Part shown: positions 13,375 to 24,900 of the stretch, in pieces
Position numbering within the stretch: the first letter of the stretch is position 1
Layout: every line of letters starts with the position of its first letter
Source of the DNA: Auanema rhodensis
Lineage: Eukaryota; Nematoda; Chromadorea; Rhabditida; Rhabditidae
Length of the DNA stretch: 64,000 bases
NCBI GenBank assembly: GCA_964057225.1
Contig: OZ059898.1
Span: forward strand, 434,001 to 498,000
Direction: 5' to 3'
Translations under genes and position numbers: made by a program
The notes under the pieces: model-generated
Seen by the model: only the letters and a program-made list of their open reading frames with translations
The model's database searches: none
What the model was told of the DNA's origin: nothing

Positions 13375-14430
13375 CTTTCACGCGAAGCGAGTTACATACC
13401 AAGTGCACATCACGTGTACATTTAATTAGCATAAATTAAAGTTCACGTAAATTTCAAAGTCATGGTTACCATGAACCAATATCAATAAAAATTTGTTTTT
13501 AGACTAATATGGACATGGGGAATCTAATTTTGAAAACCGCATCTCTTCAATTTTCACGTGAAGCGAGTTACATACCAAGTGCACATCACGTGTACATTTA
13601 ATTAGCATAAATTAAAGTTCACGTAAATTTCAAAGTCATGGTTACCATGAACCAATATCAATAAAAATTTGTTTTTAGACTAATATGGACATGGGGAATC
13701 TAATTTTGAAAACCGCATCTCTTTATCTTTCACGTGAAGCGAGTTACATACCAAGTGCACATCACGTGTACATTTAATTAGCATAAATTAAAGTTCACGT
13801 AAATTTCAAAGTCATGGTTACCATGAACCAATATCAATAAAAATTTGTTTTTAGACTAATATGGACATGGGGAATCTAATTTTGAAAACCGCATCTCTTT
13901 ATCTTTCACGTGAAGCGAGTTACATACCAAGTGCACATCACGTGTACATTTAATTAGCATAAATTAAAGTTCACGTAAAATTCAAAGTCATGGTTACCAT
14001 GCACCAATATCAATAAAAATTTGTTTTTAGACTAATATGGACATGGGGAATCTAATTTTGAAAACCACATCTCTTTATCTTTCACGTGAAGCGAGTTACA
14101 TACCAAGTGCACATCACGTGTACATTTAATTAGCATAAATTAAAGTTCACGTAAATTTCAAAGTCATGGTTACCATGAACCAATATCAATAAAAATTTGT
14201 TTTTAGACTAATATGGACATGGGGAATCTAATTTTGAAAACCGCATCTCTTTATCTTTCACGTGAAGCGAGTTACATGCCAAGTGCACATCAAGTGTACA
14301 TTTAATTAGCATAAATTAAAGTTCACGTAAATTTCAAAGTCATGGTTACCATGAACCAATATCAATAAAAATTTGTTTTTAGACTAATATGGACATGGGG
14401 AATCTAATTTTGAAAACCGCATCTCTTTAT
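13375..14430 (+). repeat. Six-unit duplicated block, right copy
   Basis: Its order matches the block at 8446 unit for unit, including both rare markers CACGCGAAG (13379) and CTTCAATTTTCACG. The only difference I noticed is AAACCACATC near 14067, where the left copy has the usual ACCGCATC. Near identity over about 1 kb implies a recent large duplication rather than independent drift. Confidence 0.85.
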
Positions 14431-15486
14431 CTTTCACGTGAAGCGAGTTACATACCAAGTGCACATCACGTGTACATTTAATTAGCATAAATTAAAGTTC
14501 ACGTAAATTTCAAAGTCATGGTTACCATGAACCAATATCAATAAAAATTTCTTTTTAGACTAATATGGACATGGGGAATCTAATTTTGAAAACCGCATCT
14601 CTTTATCTTTCACGTGAAGCGAGTTACATACCAAGTGCACATCACGTGTACATTTAATTAGCATAAATTAAAGTTCACGTAAATTTCAAAGTCATGGTTA
14701 CCATGCACCAATATCAATAAAAATTTGTTTTTAGACTAATATGGACATGGGGAATCTAATTTTGAAAACCGCATCTCTTTATCTTTCACGTGAAGCGAGT
14801 TACATACCAAGTGCACATCACGTGTACATTTAATTAGCATAAATTAAAGTTCACGTAAATTTCAAAGTCATGGTTACCATGAACCAATATCAATAAAAAT
14901 TTGTTTTTAGACTAATATGGACATGGGGAATCTAATTTTGAAAACCGCATCTCTTTATCTTTCACGTGAAGCGAGTTACATACCAAGTGCACATCACGTG
15001 TACATTTAATTAGCATAAATTAAAGTTCACGTAAAATTCAAAGTCATGGTTACCATGCACCAATATCAATAAAAATTTGTTTTTAGACTAATATGGACAT
15101 GGGGAATCTAATTTTGAAAACCGCATCTCTTTATCTTTCACGTGAAGCGAGTTACATACCAAGTGCACATCACGTGTACATTTAATTAGCATAAATTAAA
15201 GTTCACGTAAATTTCAAAGTCATGGTTACCATGAACCAATATCAATAAAAATTTGTTTTTAGACTAATATGGACATGGGGAATCTAATTTTGAAAACCGC
15301 ATCTCTTTATCTTTCACGTGAAGCGAGTTACATACCAAGTGCACATCACGTGTACATTTAATTAGCATAAATTAAAGTTCACGTAAATTTCAAAGTCATG
15401 GTTACCATGAACCAATATCAATAAAAATTTGTTTTTAGACTAATATGGACATGGGGAATCTAATTTTGAAAACCGCATCTCTTTAT

Positions 15487-16366
15487 CTTTCACGTGAAGC
15501 GAGTTACATACCAATTGCACATCACGTGTACATTTAATTAGCATAAATTAAAGTTCACGTAAATTTCAAAGTCATGGTTACCATGAACCAATATCAATAA
15601 AAATTTGTTTTTAGACTAATATGGACATGGGGATTCTAATTTTGGAAATCGCATCTCTTTATCTTTCACGTGAAGCGAGTTACATACCAAGTGTACATCA
15701 AGTGTACATTTAATTAGCATAAATTAAAGTTCACGTAAATTTCAAAGTCATGGTTACCATGAACCAATATCAATAAAAATTTGTTTTTAGACTAATATGG
15801 ACATGGGGATTCTAATTTTGAAAATCGCATCTCTTTATCTTTCACGTGAAGCGAGTTACATACCAAGTGCACATCACGTGTACATTTAATTAGCATAAAT
15901 TAAAGTTCAAGTAAATTTCAAAGTCATGGTTACCATGAACCAATATCAATAAAAATTTGTTTTTAGACTAATATGGACATGGGGAATCTAATTTTGAAAA
16001 CCGCATCTCTTTATCTTTCACGTGAAGCGAGTTACATACCAAGTGCACATCACGTGTACATTTAATTAGCATAAATTAAAGTTCACGTAAATTTCAAAGT
16101 CATGGTTACCATGAACCAATATCAATAAAAATTTGTTTTTAGACTAATATGGACATGGGGATTCTAATTTTGAAAATCGCATCTCTTTATCTTTCACGTG
16201 AAGCGAGTTACATATTAAGTGTACATCAAGTGTACATTTAATTAGCATAAATTAAAGTTCACGTAAATTTCAAAGTCATGGTTACCATGCACCAATATCA
16301 ATAAAAATTTGTTTTTAGACTAATATGTACATGGGGAATCTAATTTTGAAAACCGCATCTCTTTAT
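15487..16366 (+). repeat. Five-unit GATTC/AATCGC block
   Basis: The units carry CCAATTGC with GGGGATTC; AAGTGTACATCAAG with GGGGATTC; GTTCAAGTAAA; GGGGATTC; and CATATTAAG with ATGTACATGG. The CATATTA marker lies exactly 24 units (4224 bp) after that at 11987, whereas CCAATTGC lies 23 units after 11463, so one unit was gained or lost between the two copies. Confidence 0.8.
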
Positions 16367-17070
16367 CTTTCACGTGAAGCGAGTTACATACCAAGTGCAC
16401 ATCACGTGTACATTTAATTAGCATAAATTAAAGTTCACGTAAATTTCAAAGTCATGGTTACCATGAACCAATATCAATAAAAATTTGTTTTTAGACTAAT
16501 ATGGACATGGGGAATCTAATTTTGAAAACCGCATCTCTTTATCTTTCACGTGAAGCGAGTTACATACCAAGTGCACATCACGTGTACATTTAATTAGCAT
16601 AAATTAAAGTTCACGTAAATTTCAAAGTCATGGTTACCATGCACCAATATCAATAAAAATTTGTTTTTAGACTAATATGGACATGGGGAATCTAATTTTG
16701 AAAACCGCATCTCTTTATCTTTCACGTGAAGCGAGTTACATACCAAGTGCACATCACGTGTACATTTAATTAGCATAAATTAAAGTTCACGTAAATTTCA
16801 AAGTCATGGTTACCATGCACCAATATCAATAAAATATTGTTTTTAGACTAATATGGACATGGGGAATCTAATTTTGAAAACCGCATCTCTTTATCTTTCA
16901 CGTGAAGCGAGTTACATACCAAGTGCACATCACGTGTACATTTAATTAGCATAAATTAAAGTTCACGTAAATTTCAAAGTCATGGTTACCATGCACCAAT
17001 ATCAATAAAAATTTGTTTTTAGACTAATATGGACATGGGGAATCTAATTTTGAAAACCGCATCTCTTTAT

Positions 17071-18654
17071 CTTTCACGTGAAGCGAGTTACATGCCAAGT
17101 GCACATCAAGTGTACATTTAATTAGCATAAATTAAAGTTCACGTAAATTTCAAAGTCATGGTTACCATGAACCAATATCAATAAAAATTTGTTTTTAGAC
17201 TAATATGGACATGGGGAATCTAATTTTGAAAACCGCATCTCTTTATCTTTCACGTGAAGCGAGTTACATACCAAGTGCACATCACGTGTACATTTAATTA
17301 GCATAAATTAAAGTTCACGTAAATTTCAAAGTCATGGTTACCATGAAGCAATATCAATAAAAATTTGTTTTTAGACTAATATGGACATGGGAAATCTAAT
17401 TTTGAAAACCGCATCTCTTTATCTTTCACGTGAAGCGAGTTACATACCAAGTGCACAACACGTGTACAATTAATTAGCATAAATTAAAGTTCACGTAAAT
17501 TTCAAAGTCATGGTTACCATGAACCAATATCAATAAAAATTTGTTTTTAGACTAATATGGACATGGGGAATCTAATTTTGAGAACCGCATCTCTTTATCT
17601 TTCACGTGAAGCGAGTTACATACCAAGTGCACATCACGTGTACATTTAATTAGCATAAATTAAAGTTCACGTAAAATTCAAAGTCATGGTTACCATGCAC
17701 CAATATCAATAAAAATTTGTTTTTAGACTAATATGGACATGGGAAATCTAATTTTGAAAACCGCATCTCTTTATCTTTCACGTGAAGCGAGTTACATACC
17801 AAGTGCACATCACGTGTACATTTAATTAGCATAAATTAAAGTTCACGTAAATTTCAAAGTCATGGTTACCATGAACCAATATCAATAAAAATTTGTTTTT
17901 AGACTAATATGGACATGGGGAATCTAATTTTGAAAACCGCATCTCTTTATCTTTCACGTGAAGCGAGTTACATACCAAGTGTACATCACGTGTACATTTA
18001 ATTAGCATAAATTAAAGTTCACGTAAATTTCAAAGTCATGGTTACCATGCACCAATATCAATAAAAATTTGTTTTTAGACTAATATGGACATGGGGAATC
18101 TAATTTTGAAAACCGCATCTCTTTATCTTTCACGTGAAGCGAGTTACATACCAAGTGCACATCACGTGTACATTTAATTAGCATAAATTAAAGTTCACGT
18201 AAATTTCAAAGTCATGGTTACCATGAACCAATATCAATAAAAATTTGTTTTTAGACTAATATGGACATGGGGAATCTAATTTTGAAAACCGCATCTCTTT
18301 ATCTTTCACGTGAAGCGAGTTACATACCAAGTGCACATCACGTGTACATTTAATTAGCATAAATTAAAGTTCACGTAAATTTCAAAGTCATGGTTACCAT
18401 GCACCAATATCAATAAAATATTGTTTTTAGACTAATATGGACATGGGGAATCTAATTTTGAAAACCGCATCTCTTTATCTTTCACGTGAAGCGAGTTACA
18501 TACCAAGTGCACATCACGTGTACATTTAATTAGCATAAATTAAAGTTCACGTAAATTTCAAAGTCATGGTTACCATGCACCAATATCAATAAAAATTTGT
18601 TTTTAGACTAATATGGACATGGGGAATCTAATTTTGAAAACCGCATCTCTTTAT
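17071..18654 (+). repeat. Satellite A nine-unit higher-order repeat, copy 1
   Basis: This 1584-bp block opens with the CATGCC/GGGAAATC/AACACGTG cassette. Its eighth unit, starting at 18303, has ATAAAATATTG. The unit two before the block, starting at 16719, has the same marker, exactly 1584 bp earlier. One unit inside has GAGAACCGC (near 17579) and another AAGTGTACATCACG (17982). Confidence 0.8.
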
Positions 18655-19667
18655 CTTTCACGTGAAGCGAGTTACATGCCAAGTGCACATCAAGTGTACA
18701 TTTAATTAGCATAAATTAAAGTTCACGTAAATTTCAAAGTCATGGTTACCATGAACCAATATCAATAAAAATTTGTTTTTAGACTAATATGGACATGGGG
18801 AATCTAATTTTGAAAACCGCATCTCTTTATCTTTCACGTGAAGCGAGTTACATACCAAGTGCACATCACGTGTACATTTAATTAGCATAAATTAAAGTTC
18901 ACGTAAATTTCAAAGTCATGGTTACCATGAAGCAATATCAATAAAAATTTGTTTTTAGACTAATATGGACATGGGAAATCTAATTTTGAAAACCGCATCT
19001 CTTTATCTTTCACGTGAAGCGAGTTACATACCAAGTGCACAACACGTGTACAATTAATTAGCATAAATTAAAGTTCACGTAAATTTCAAAGTCATGGTTA
19101 CCATGAACCAATATCAATAAAAATTTGTTTTTAGACTAATATGGACATGGGGAATCTAATTTTGAAAACCGCATCTCTTTATCTTTCACGTGAAGCGAGT
19201 TACATACCAAGTGCACATCACGTGTACATTTAATTAGCATAAATTAAAGTTCACGTAAATTTCAAAGTCATGGTTACCATGAACCAATATCAATAAAAAT
19301 TTGTTTTTAGACTAATATGGACATGGGGAATCTAATTTTGAAAACCGCATCTCTTTATCTTTCACGTGAAGCGAGTTACATACCAAGTGTACATCACGTG
19401 TACATTTAATTAGCATAAATTAAAGTTCACGTAAATTTCAAAGTCATGGTTACCATGCACCAATATCAATAAAAATTTGTTTTTAGACTAATATGGACAT
19501 GGGGAATCTAATTTTGAAAACCGCATCTCTTTATCTTTCACGTGAAGCGAGTTACATACCAAGTGCACATCACGTGTACATTTAATTAGCATAAATTAAA
19601 GTTCACGTAAATTTCAAAGTCATGGTTACCATGAACCAATATCAATAAAAATTTGTTTTTAGACTAA
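18655..19667 (+). repeat. Satellite A nine-unit repeat, copy 2 (cut by junction)
   Basis: It repeats the opening cassette and then ordinary units, and the AAGTGTACATCACG marker returns at 19390, 1408 bp after 17982, so one unit is missing relative to copy 1. The block stops at unit position 133, where satellite B begins. Units remain canonical right up to the junction. Confidence 0.75.
19665..19667. other. Satellite A / satellite B junction, 3-bp overlap
   Basis: Satellite A reads ...AGACTAATATGG and satellite B reads ...GTATTAAGCGTTTC; the junction reads AGACTAAGCGTTTC. The shared TAA fits either array, leaving the breakpoint ambiguous by three bases. Such short overlap is expected of end joining. 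No target-site duplication, transposon end or unique sequence is present. The satellite A side is canonical, while the first satellite B unit is deleted. Confidence 0.9.
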
Positions 19668-19822
19668 GCGTTTCTCAATGTAGTATAGTGCATTCGATGC
19701 GGATTTTTAAGCTGCGTCGATCTGTGTCAAAATGTTTTTGGAAGCAATGTTGAGTGTACATGGAAACTCAACATACACTAATGCATCATTTTTTAAACGA
19801 TCATAACTAATTTTTGTATTAA
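19668..19822 (+). repeat. Border unit of satellite B with 196-bp internal deletion
   Basis: The first unit keeps the normal beginning through GATCTGTG and the normal end from TCAAAATG, but lacks the 196 bp between. The joint at 19725-19727 is TGT, present at both ends of the missing segment (CTGTGTTATC and TTTTTGTCAAAA), so the deletion has 3-bp microhomology. Two of the three inverted repeats are affected: one is lost and one keeps only its left arm. Damage at the array edge fits inefficient homogenisation of terminal units. Confidence 0.9.
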
Positions 19823-19857
19823 GCGTTTCTCAATGTAGTATAGTGCATTCGATGCGG

Positions 19858-19908
19858 ATTTTTAAGCTGCGTCGCTCTGTGTTATCAGATTTGCGCTAGC
19901 TTAAAAAT
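19858..19908. repeat. Satellite B dyad A (11-bp perfect arms, extendable)
   Basis: ATTTTTAAGCT (unit 36-46) is matched by AGCTTAAAAAT (76-86). The stem continues inward with GCG against CGC if one T is bulged, leaving a loop of about 22 nt. It recurs in nearly all units. Three units with GCGCATTTTT and two with AAAAATCCACC lengthen the perfect arms to 13 bp. Extrusion as a cruciform, or pairing in a transcript, is inference. Confidence 0.7.
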
Positions 19909-19925
19909 GCACCGAGATATCAACT

Positions 19926-19947
19926 GATATAAGTTCACACTTATATC
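19926..19947. repeat. Satellite B dyad B (8-bp arms, 6-nt loop)
   Basis: GATATAAG (unit 104-111) pairs with CTTATATC (118-125). A common variant reads CACATATATCC and reduces the arms to six bases with a longer loop. An overlapping smaller dyad, ATATCA-AC-TGATAT, could compete with it. Intact and broken forms alternate through much of the right half of the array. Confidence 0.65.
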
Positions 19948-20007
19948 CTCGATTTTCACCCTGAAGAATTAATTTTTTTGTTGAATAACATTGTCCATCG
20001 TCTTTGC

Positions 20008-20092
20008 CTTGAAAAAAGGAATCTAAAAACATCTACTTTTTGCCAAATTATTTTGAAATTTTTCGAAAAAAGTTTTGTCAAAATGTTTTTGG
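20008..20092. other. Spaced A/T tracts, possible curved DNA segment
   Basis: Within unit positions 186-270, runs of A or T are centred near 192, 205, 217, 228, 237, 249, 259 and 266, a spacing of about 7-13 bp averaging near 10-11. Roughly phased A-tracts are an established cause of intrinsic curvature, reported in many satellites. Whether this segment is curved, or positions nucleosomes, is inferred from spacing alone. Confidence 0.45.
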
Positions 20093-20097
20093 AAGCA

Positions 20098-20125
20098 ATG
20101 TTGAGTGTACATGGAAACTCAACAT
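20098..20125. repeat. Satellite B dyad C (9-bp arms, 10-nt loop)
   Basis: ATGTTGAGT (unit 276-284) is matched perfectly by ACTCAACAT (295-303). The loop varies between units (GTACATGGAA, GTACAAGGAA, GTATATGGAA), while I saw the arms unchanged in every complete unit checked. Stable arms with a variable loop are what pairing constraint would give, but the sample is strongly homogenised. Confidence 0.65.
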
Positions 20126-21928
20126 ACACTAATGCATCATTTTTCAAACGATCATAACTAATTTTTGTATTGAGCGTTTCTCAATGTAGTATAGTGCATT
20201 CGATGCGGATTTTTAAGCTGCGTCGATCTGTGTTATCAGATTTGCGCTAGCTTAAAAATGCACCGAGATATCAACTGATATAAGTTCACACTTATATCCT
20301 CGATTTTCACCCTGAAGAATTAATTTTTTTGTTGAATAACATTGTCCATCGTCTTTGCCTTGAAAAAAGGAATCTAAAAACATCTACTTTTTGCTAAATT
20401 ATTTTGAAATTTTTCGAAAAAATTTTTGTCAAAATGTTTTTGGAAGCAATGTTGAGTGTACAAGGAAACTCAACATACACTAATGCATCATTTTTTAAAC
20501 GATCATAACTAATTTTTGTATTAAGCGTTTCTCAATGTAGTATAGTGCATTCGATGCGGATTTTTAAGCTGCGTCGATCTGTGTTATCAGATTTGCGCTA
20601 GCTTAAAAATGCACCGAGATATCAATTGATATAAGTTCACACTTATATCCTCGATTTTCACCCTGAAGAATTAATTTTTTTGTTGAATAACATTGTCCAT
20701 CGTCTTTGCCTTGAAAAAAGGAATCTAAAAACATCTACTTTTTGCTAAATTATTTTGAAATTTTTCGAAAAAATTTTTGTCAAAATGTTTTTGGAAGCAA
20801 TGTTGAGTGTACAAGGAAACTCAACATACACTAATGCATCATTTTTTAAACGATCATAACTAATTTTTGTATTAAGCGTTTCTCAATGTAGTATAGTGCA
20901 TTCGATGCGGATTTTTAAGCTGCGTCGCTCTGTGTTATCAGATTTGCGCTAGCTTAAAAATGCACCGAGATATCAACTGATATAAGTTCACACTTATATC
21001 CTCGATTTTCACCCTGAAGAATTAATTTTTTTGTTGAATAACATTGTCCATCGTCTTTGCCTTGAAAAAAGGAATCTAAAAACATCTACTTTTTGCCAAA
21101 TTATTTTGAAATTTTTCGAAAAAAGTTTTGTCAAAATGTTTTTGGAAGCAATGTTGAGTGTACATGGAAACTCAACATACACTAATGCATCATTTTTCAA
21201 ACGATCATAACTAATTTTTGTATTGAGCGTTTCTCAATGTAGTATAGTGCATTCGATGCGGATTTTTAAGCTGCGTCGATCTGTGTTATCAGATTTGCGC
21301 TAGCTTAAAAATGCACCGAGATATCAACTGATATAAGTTCACACTTATATCCTCGATTTTCACCCTGAAGAATTAATTTTTTTGTTGAATAACATTGTCC
21401 ATCGTCTTTGCCTTGAAAAAAGGAATCTAAAAACATCTACTTTTTGCTAAATTATTTTGAAATTTTTCGAAAAAATTTTTGTCAAAATGTTTTTGGAAGC
21501 AATGTTGAGTGTACAAGGAAACTCAACATACACTAATGCATCATTTTTTAAACGATCATAACTAATTTTTGTATTAAGCGTTTCTCAATGTAGTATAGTG
21601 CATTCGATGCGGATTTTTAAGCTGCGTCGATCTGTGTTATCAGATTTGCGCTAGCTTAAAAATGCACCGAGATATCAATTGATATAAGTTCACACTTATA
21701 TCCTCGATTTTCACCCTGAAGAATTAATTTTTTTGTTGAATAACATTGTCCATCGTCTTTGCCTTGAAAAAAGGAATCTAAAAACATCTACTTTTTGCTA
21801 AATTATTTTGAAATTTTTCGAAAAAATTTTTGTCAAAATGTTTTTGGAAGCAATGTTGAGTGTACAAGGAAACTCAACATACACTAATGCATCATTTTTT
21901 AAACGATCATAACTAATTTTTGTATTAA

Positions 21929-24900
21929 GCGTTTCTCAATGTAGTATAGTGCATTCGATGCGGATTTTTAAGCTGCGTCGATCTGTGTTATCAGATTTGC
22001 GCTAGCTTAAAAATGCACCGAGATATCAATTGATATAAGTTCACACTTATATCCTCGATTTTCACCCTGAAGAATTAATTTTTTTGTTGAATAACATTGT
22101 CCATCGTCTTTGCCTTGAAAAAAGGAATCTAAAAACATCTACTTTTTGCCAAATTATTTTGAAATTTTTCGAAAAAAGTTTTGTCAAAATGTTTTTGGAA
22201 GCAATGTTGAGTGTACATGGAAACTCAACATACACTAATGCATCATTTTTCAAACGATCATAACTAATTTTTGTATTGAGCGTTTCTCAATGTAGTATAG
22301 TGCATTCGATGCGGATTTTTAAGCTGCGTCGATCTGTGTTATCAGATTTGCGCTAGCTTAAAAATGCACCGAGATATCAACTGATATAAGTTCACACTTA
22401 TATCCTCGATTTTCACCCTGAAGAATTAATTTTTTTGTTGAATAACATTGACCATCGTCTTTGCCTTGAAAAAAGGAATCTAAAAACATCTACTTTTTGC
22501 TAAATTATTTTGAAATTTTTCGAAAAAATTTTTGTCAAAATGTTTTTGGAAGCAATGTTGAGTGTACAAGGAAACTCAACATACACTAATGCATCATTTT
22601 TTAAACGATCATAACTAATTTTTGTATTAAGCGTTTCTCAATGTAGTATAGTGCATTCGATGCGGATTTTTAAGCTGCCTCGATCTGTGTTATCAGATTT
22701 GCGCTAGCTTAAAAATGCACCGAGATATCAATTGATATAAGTTCACACTTATATCCTCGATTTTCACCCTGAAGAATTAATTTTTTTGTTGAATAACATT
22801 GTCCATCGTCTTTGCCTTGAAAAAAGGAATCTAAAAACATCTACTTTTTGCTAAATTATTTTGAAATTTTTCGAAAAAATTTTTGTCAAAATGTTTTTGG
22901 AAGCAATGTTGAGTGTACAAGGAAACTCAACATACACTAATGCATCATTTTTTAAACGATCATAACTAATTTTTGTATTAAGCGTTTCTCAATGTAGTAT
23001 AGTGCATTCGATGCGGATTTTTAAGCTGCGTCGATCTGTGTTATCAGATTTGCGCTAGCTTAAAAATGCACCGAGATATCAATTGATATAAGTTCACACT
23101 TATATCCTCGATTTTCACCCTGAAGAATTAATTTTTTCGTTGAATAACATTGTCCATCGTCTTTGCCTTAAAAAAAGGAATCTAAAAACATCTACTTTTT
23201 GCTAAATTATTTTGAAATTTTTCGAAAAAAATTTTTGTCAAAATGTTTTTGGAAGCAATGTTGAGTGTACATGGAAACTCAACATACACTAATGCATCAT
23301 TTTTTAAACGATCATAACTAATTTTTGTATTAAGCGTTTCTCAATGTCGTATAGTGCATTCGATGCGGATTTTTAAGCTGCGTCGATCTGTGTTATCAGA
23401 TTTGCGCTAGCTTAAAAATGCACCGAGATATCAACTGATATAAGTTCACACTTATATCCTCGATTTTCACCCTGAAGAATTAATTTTTTTGTTGAATAAC
23501 ATTGTCCATCGTCTTTGCCTTGAAAAAAGGAATCTAAAAACATCTACTTTTTGCTAAATTATTTTGAAATTTTTCGAAAAAATTTTTGTCAAAATGTTTT
23601 TGGAAGCAATGTTGAGTGTATATGGAAACTCAACATACACTAATGCATCATTTTTCAAACGATCATAACTAATTTTTGTATTAAGCGTTTCTCAATGTAG
23701 TATAGTGCATTCGATGCGGATTTTTAAGCTGCGTCGATCTGTGTTATCAGATTTGCGCTAGCTTAAAAATGCACCGAGATATCAACTGATATAAGTTCAC
23801 ACTTATATCCTCGATTTTCACCCTGAAGAATTAATTTTTTCGTTGAATAACATTGTCCATCGTCTTTGCCTTGAAAAAAGGAATCTAAAAACATCTTCTT
23901 TTTGCTAAATTATTTTGAAATTTTTCGAAAAAATTTTTGTCAAAATGTTCTTGGAAGCAATGTTGAGTGTACATGGAAACTCAACATACACTAATGCATC
24001 ATTTTTCAAACGATCATAACTAATTTTTGTATTAAGCGTTTCTCAATGTCGTATAGTGCATTCGATGCGGATTTTTAAGCTGCGTCGATCTGTGTTATCA
24101 GATTTGCGCTAGCTTAAAAATGCACCGAGATATCAACTGATATAAGTTCACACTTATATCCTCGATTTTCACCCTGAAGAATTAATTTTTTTGTTGAATA
24201 ACATTGTCCATCGTCTTTGCCTTGAAAAAAGGAATCTAAAAACATCTACTTTTTGCTAAATTATTTTGAAATTTTTCGAAAAAATTTTTGTCAAAATGTT
24301 TTTGGAAGCAATGTTGAGTGTATATGGAAACTCAACATACACTAATGCATCATTTTTCAAACGATCATAACTAATTTTTGTATTAAGCGTTTCTCAATGT
24401 CGTATAGTGCATTCGATGCGGATTTTTAAGCTGCGTCGATCTGTGTTATCAGATTTGCGCTAGCTTAAAAATGCACCGAGATATCAACTGATATAAGTTC
24501 ACACTTATATCCTCGATTTTCACCCTGAAGAATTAATTTTTTTGTTGAATAACATTGTCCATCGTCTTTGCCTTGAAAAAAGGAATCTAAAAACATCTAC
24601 TTTTTGCCAAATTATTTTGAAATTTTTCGAAAAAAGTTTTGTCAAAATGTTTTTGGAAGCAATGTTGAGTGTACATGGAAACTCAACATACACTAATGCA
24701 TCATTTTTCAAACGATCATAACTAATTTTTGTATTGAGCGTTTCTCAATGTAGTATAGTGCATTCGATGCGGATTTTTAAGCTGCGTCGATCTGTGTTAT
24801 CAGATTTGCGCTAGCTTAAAAATGCACCGAGATATCAACTGATATAAGTTCACACTTATATCCTCGATTTTCACCCTGAAGAATTAATTTTTTTGTTGAA

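Larger units (their letters stand above)
1..19667 (+). repeat. Satellite A array, 176-bp head-to-tail units
   Basis: The landmark CTTTCACGTG recurs at 1, 177, 353, 529 and onward to 19535, which gives a 176-bp period. There are 111 complete units and 133 bp of a 112th. Four 1-bp indels shift the register: losses near 1535, 1886 and 7341, and a gain near 10031. All units lie in one orientation and differ by few substitutions, so the array looks recently homogenised. Useful markers are the bases after CCATG (CACC, AACC or AAGC), GGAGATGG, GTAAAATTC, CATGCC with CATCAAGTG, and GGGGATTC with AAATCGC. The reference unit is about 32% GC with no CpG depletion. A unit near one nucleosome repeat is typical of centromeric or pericentromeric satellites, but location cannot be read from the window. 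I do not recognise the family. No gene, RNA gene or transposon is visible inside. Confidence 0.98.
19823..20173 (+). repeat. Satellite B first complete unit (reference)
   Basis: This is the first full 351-bp unit. Positions within it are used for other entries: dyad A 36-86, dyad B 104-125, A/T tract run 186-270, dyad C 276-303. It has the subtype marks CGTCGCTC, TTTTGCCAAAT, AAAAAAGTTTTG and TATTGAG. These return in the unit at 20876 and, in part, at 21929 and 24387. Confidence 0.9.
19823..21928 (+). repeat. Satellite B three-unit higher-order repeat, two copies
   Basis: Copies at 19823-20875 and 20876-21928 (1053 bp each) share the order: GCCAAAT/AAGTTTTG unit; TACAAGG unit with AACTGATA; TACAAGG unit with AATTGATA. 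A further unit of the first subtype at 21929 starts the next zone. This edge zone keeps TTTTTTTGTTG and TTTTTTAAACG, which are rare further into the array. Confidence 0.85.

Noticed and set aside
19848-19864. CENP-B box, suggested by CATTCGATGCGG in satellite B
   Set aside because: The required A and the terminal CGGG are not at the right distances from TTCG. No other position in either unit fits the core pattern.
19962-19972. Hammerhead ribozyme, because CCCTGAAGA contains a CUGANGA-like heptamer and some invertebrate satellites encode hammerheads
   Set aside because: The heptamer is not followed by a helix II closed by GAAA: the next GAAA is about 45 nt away and its flank does not pair with the bases after the heptamer. 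No CUGANGA with a matching core was found on the other strand or in satellite A.
19823-20173. 351-bp unit as a dimer of a 175-bp ancestor
   Set aside because: Comparing the two halves by eye shows no aligned words beyond A/T runs, and the dyads do not occur in equivalent positions.
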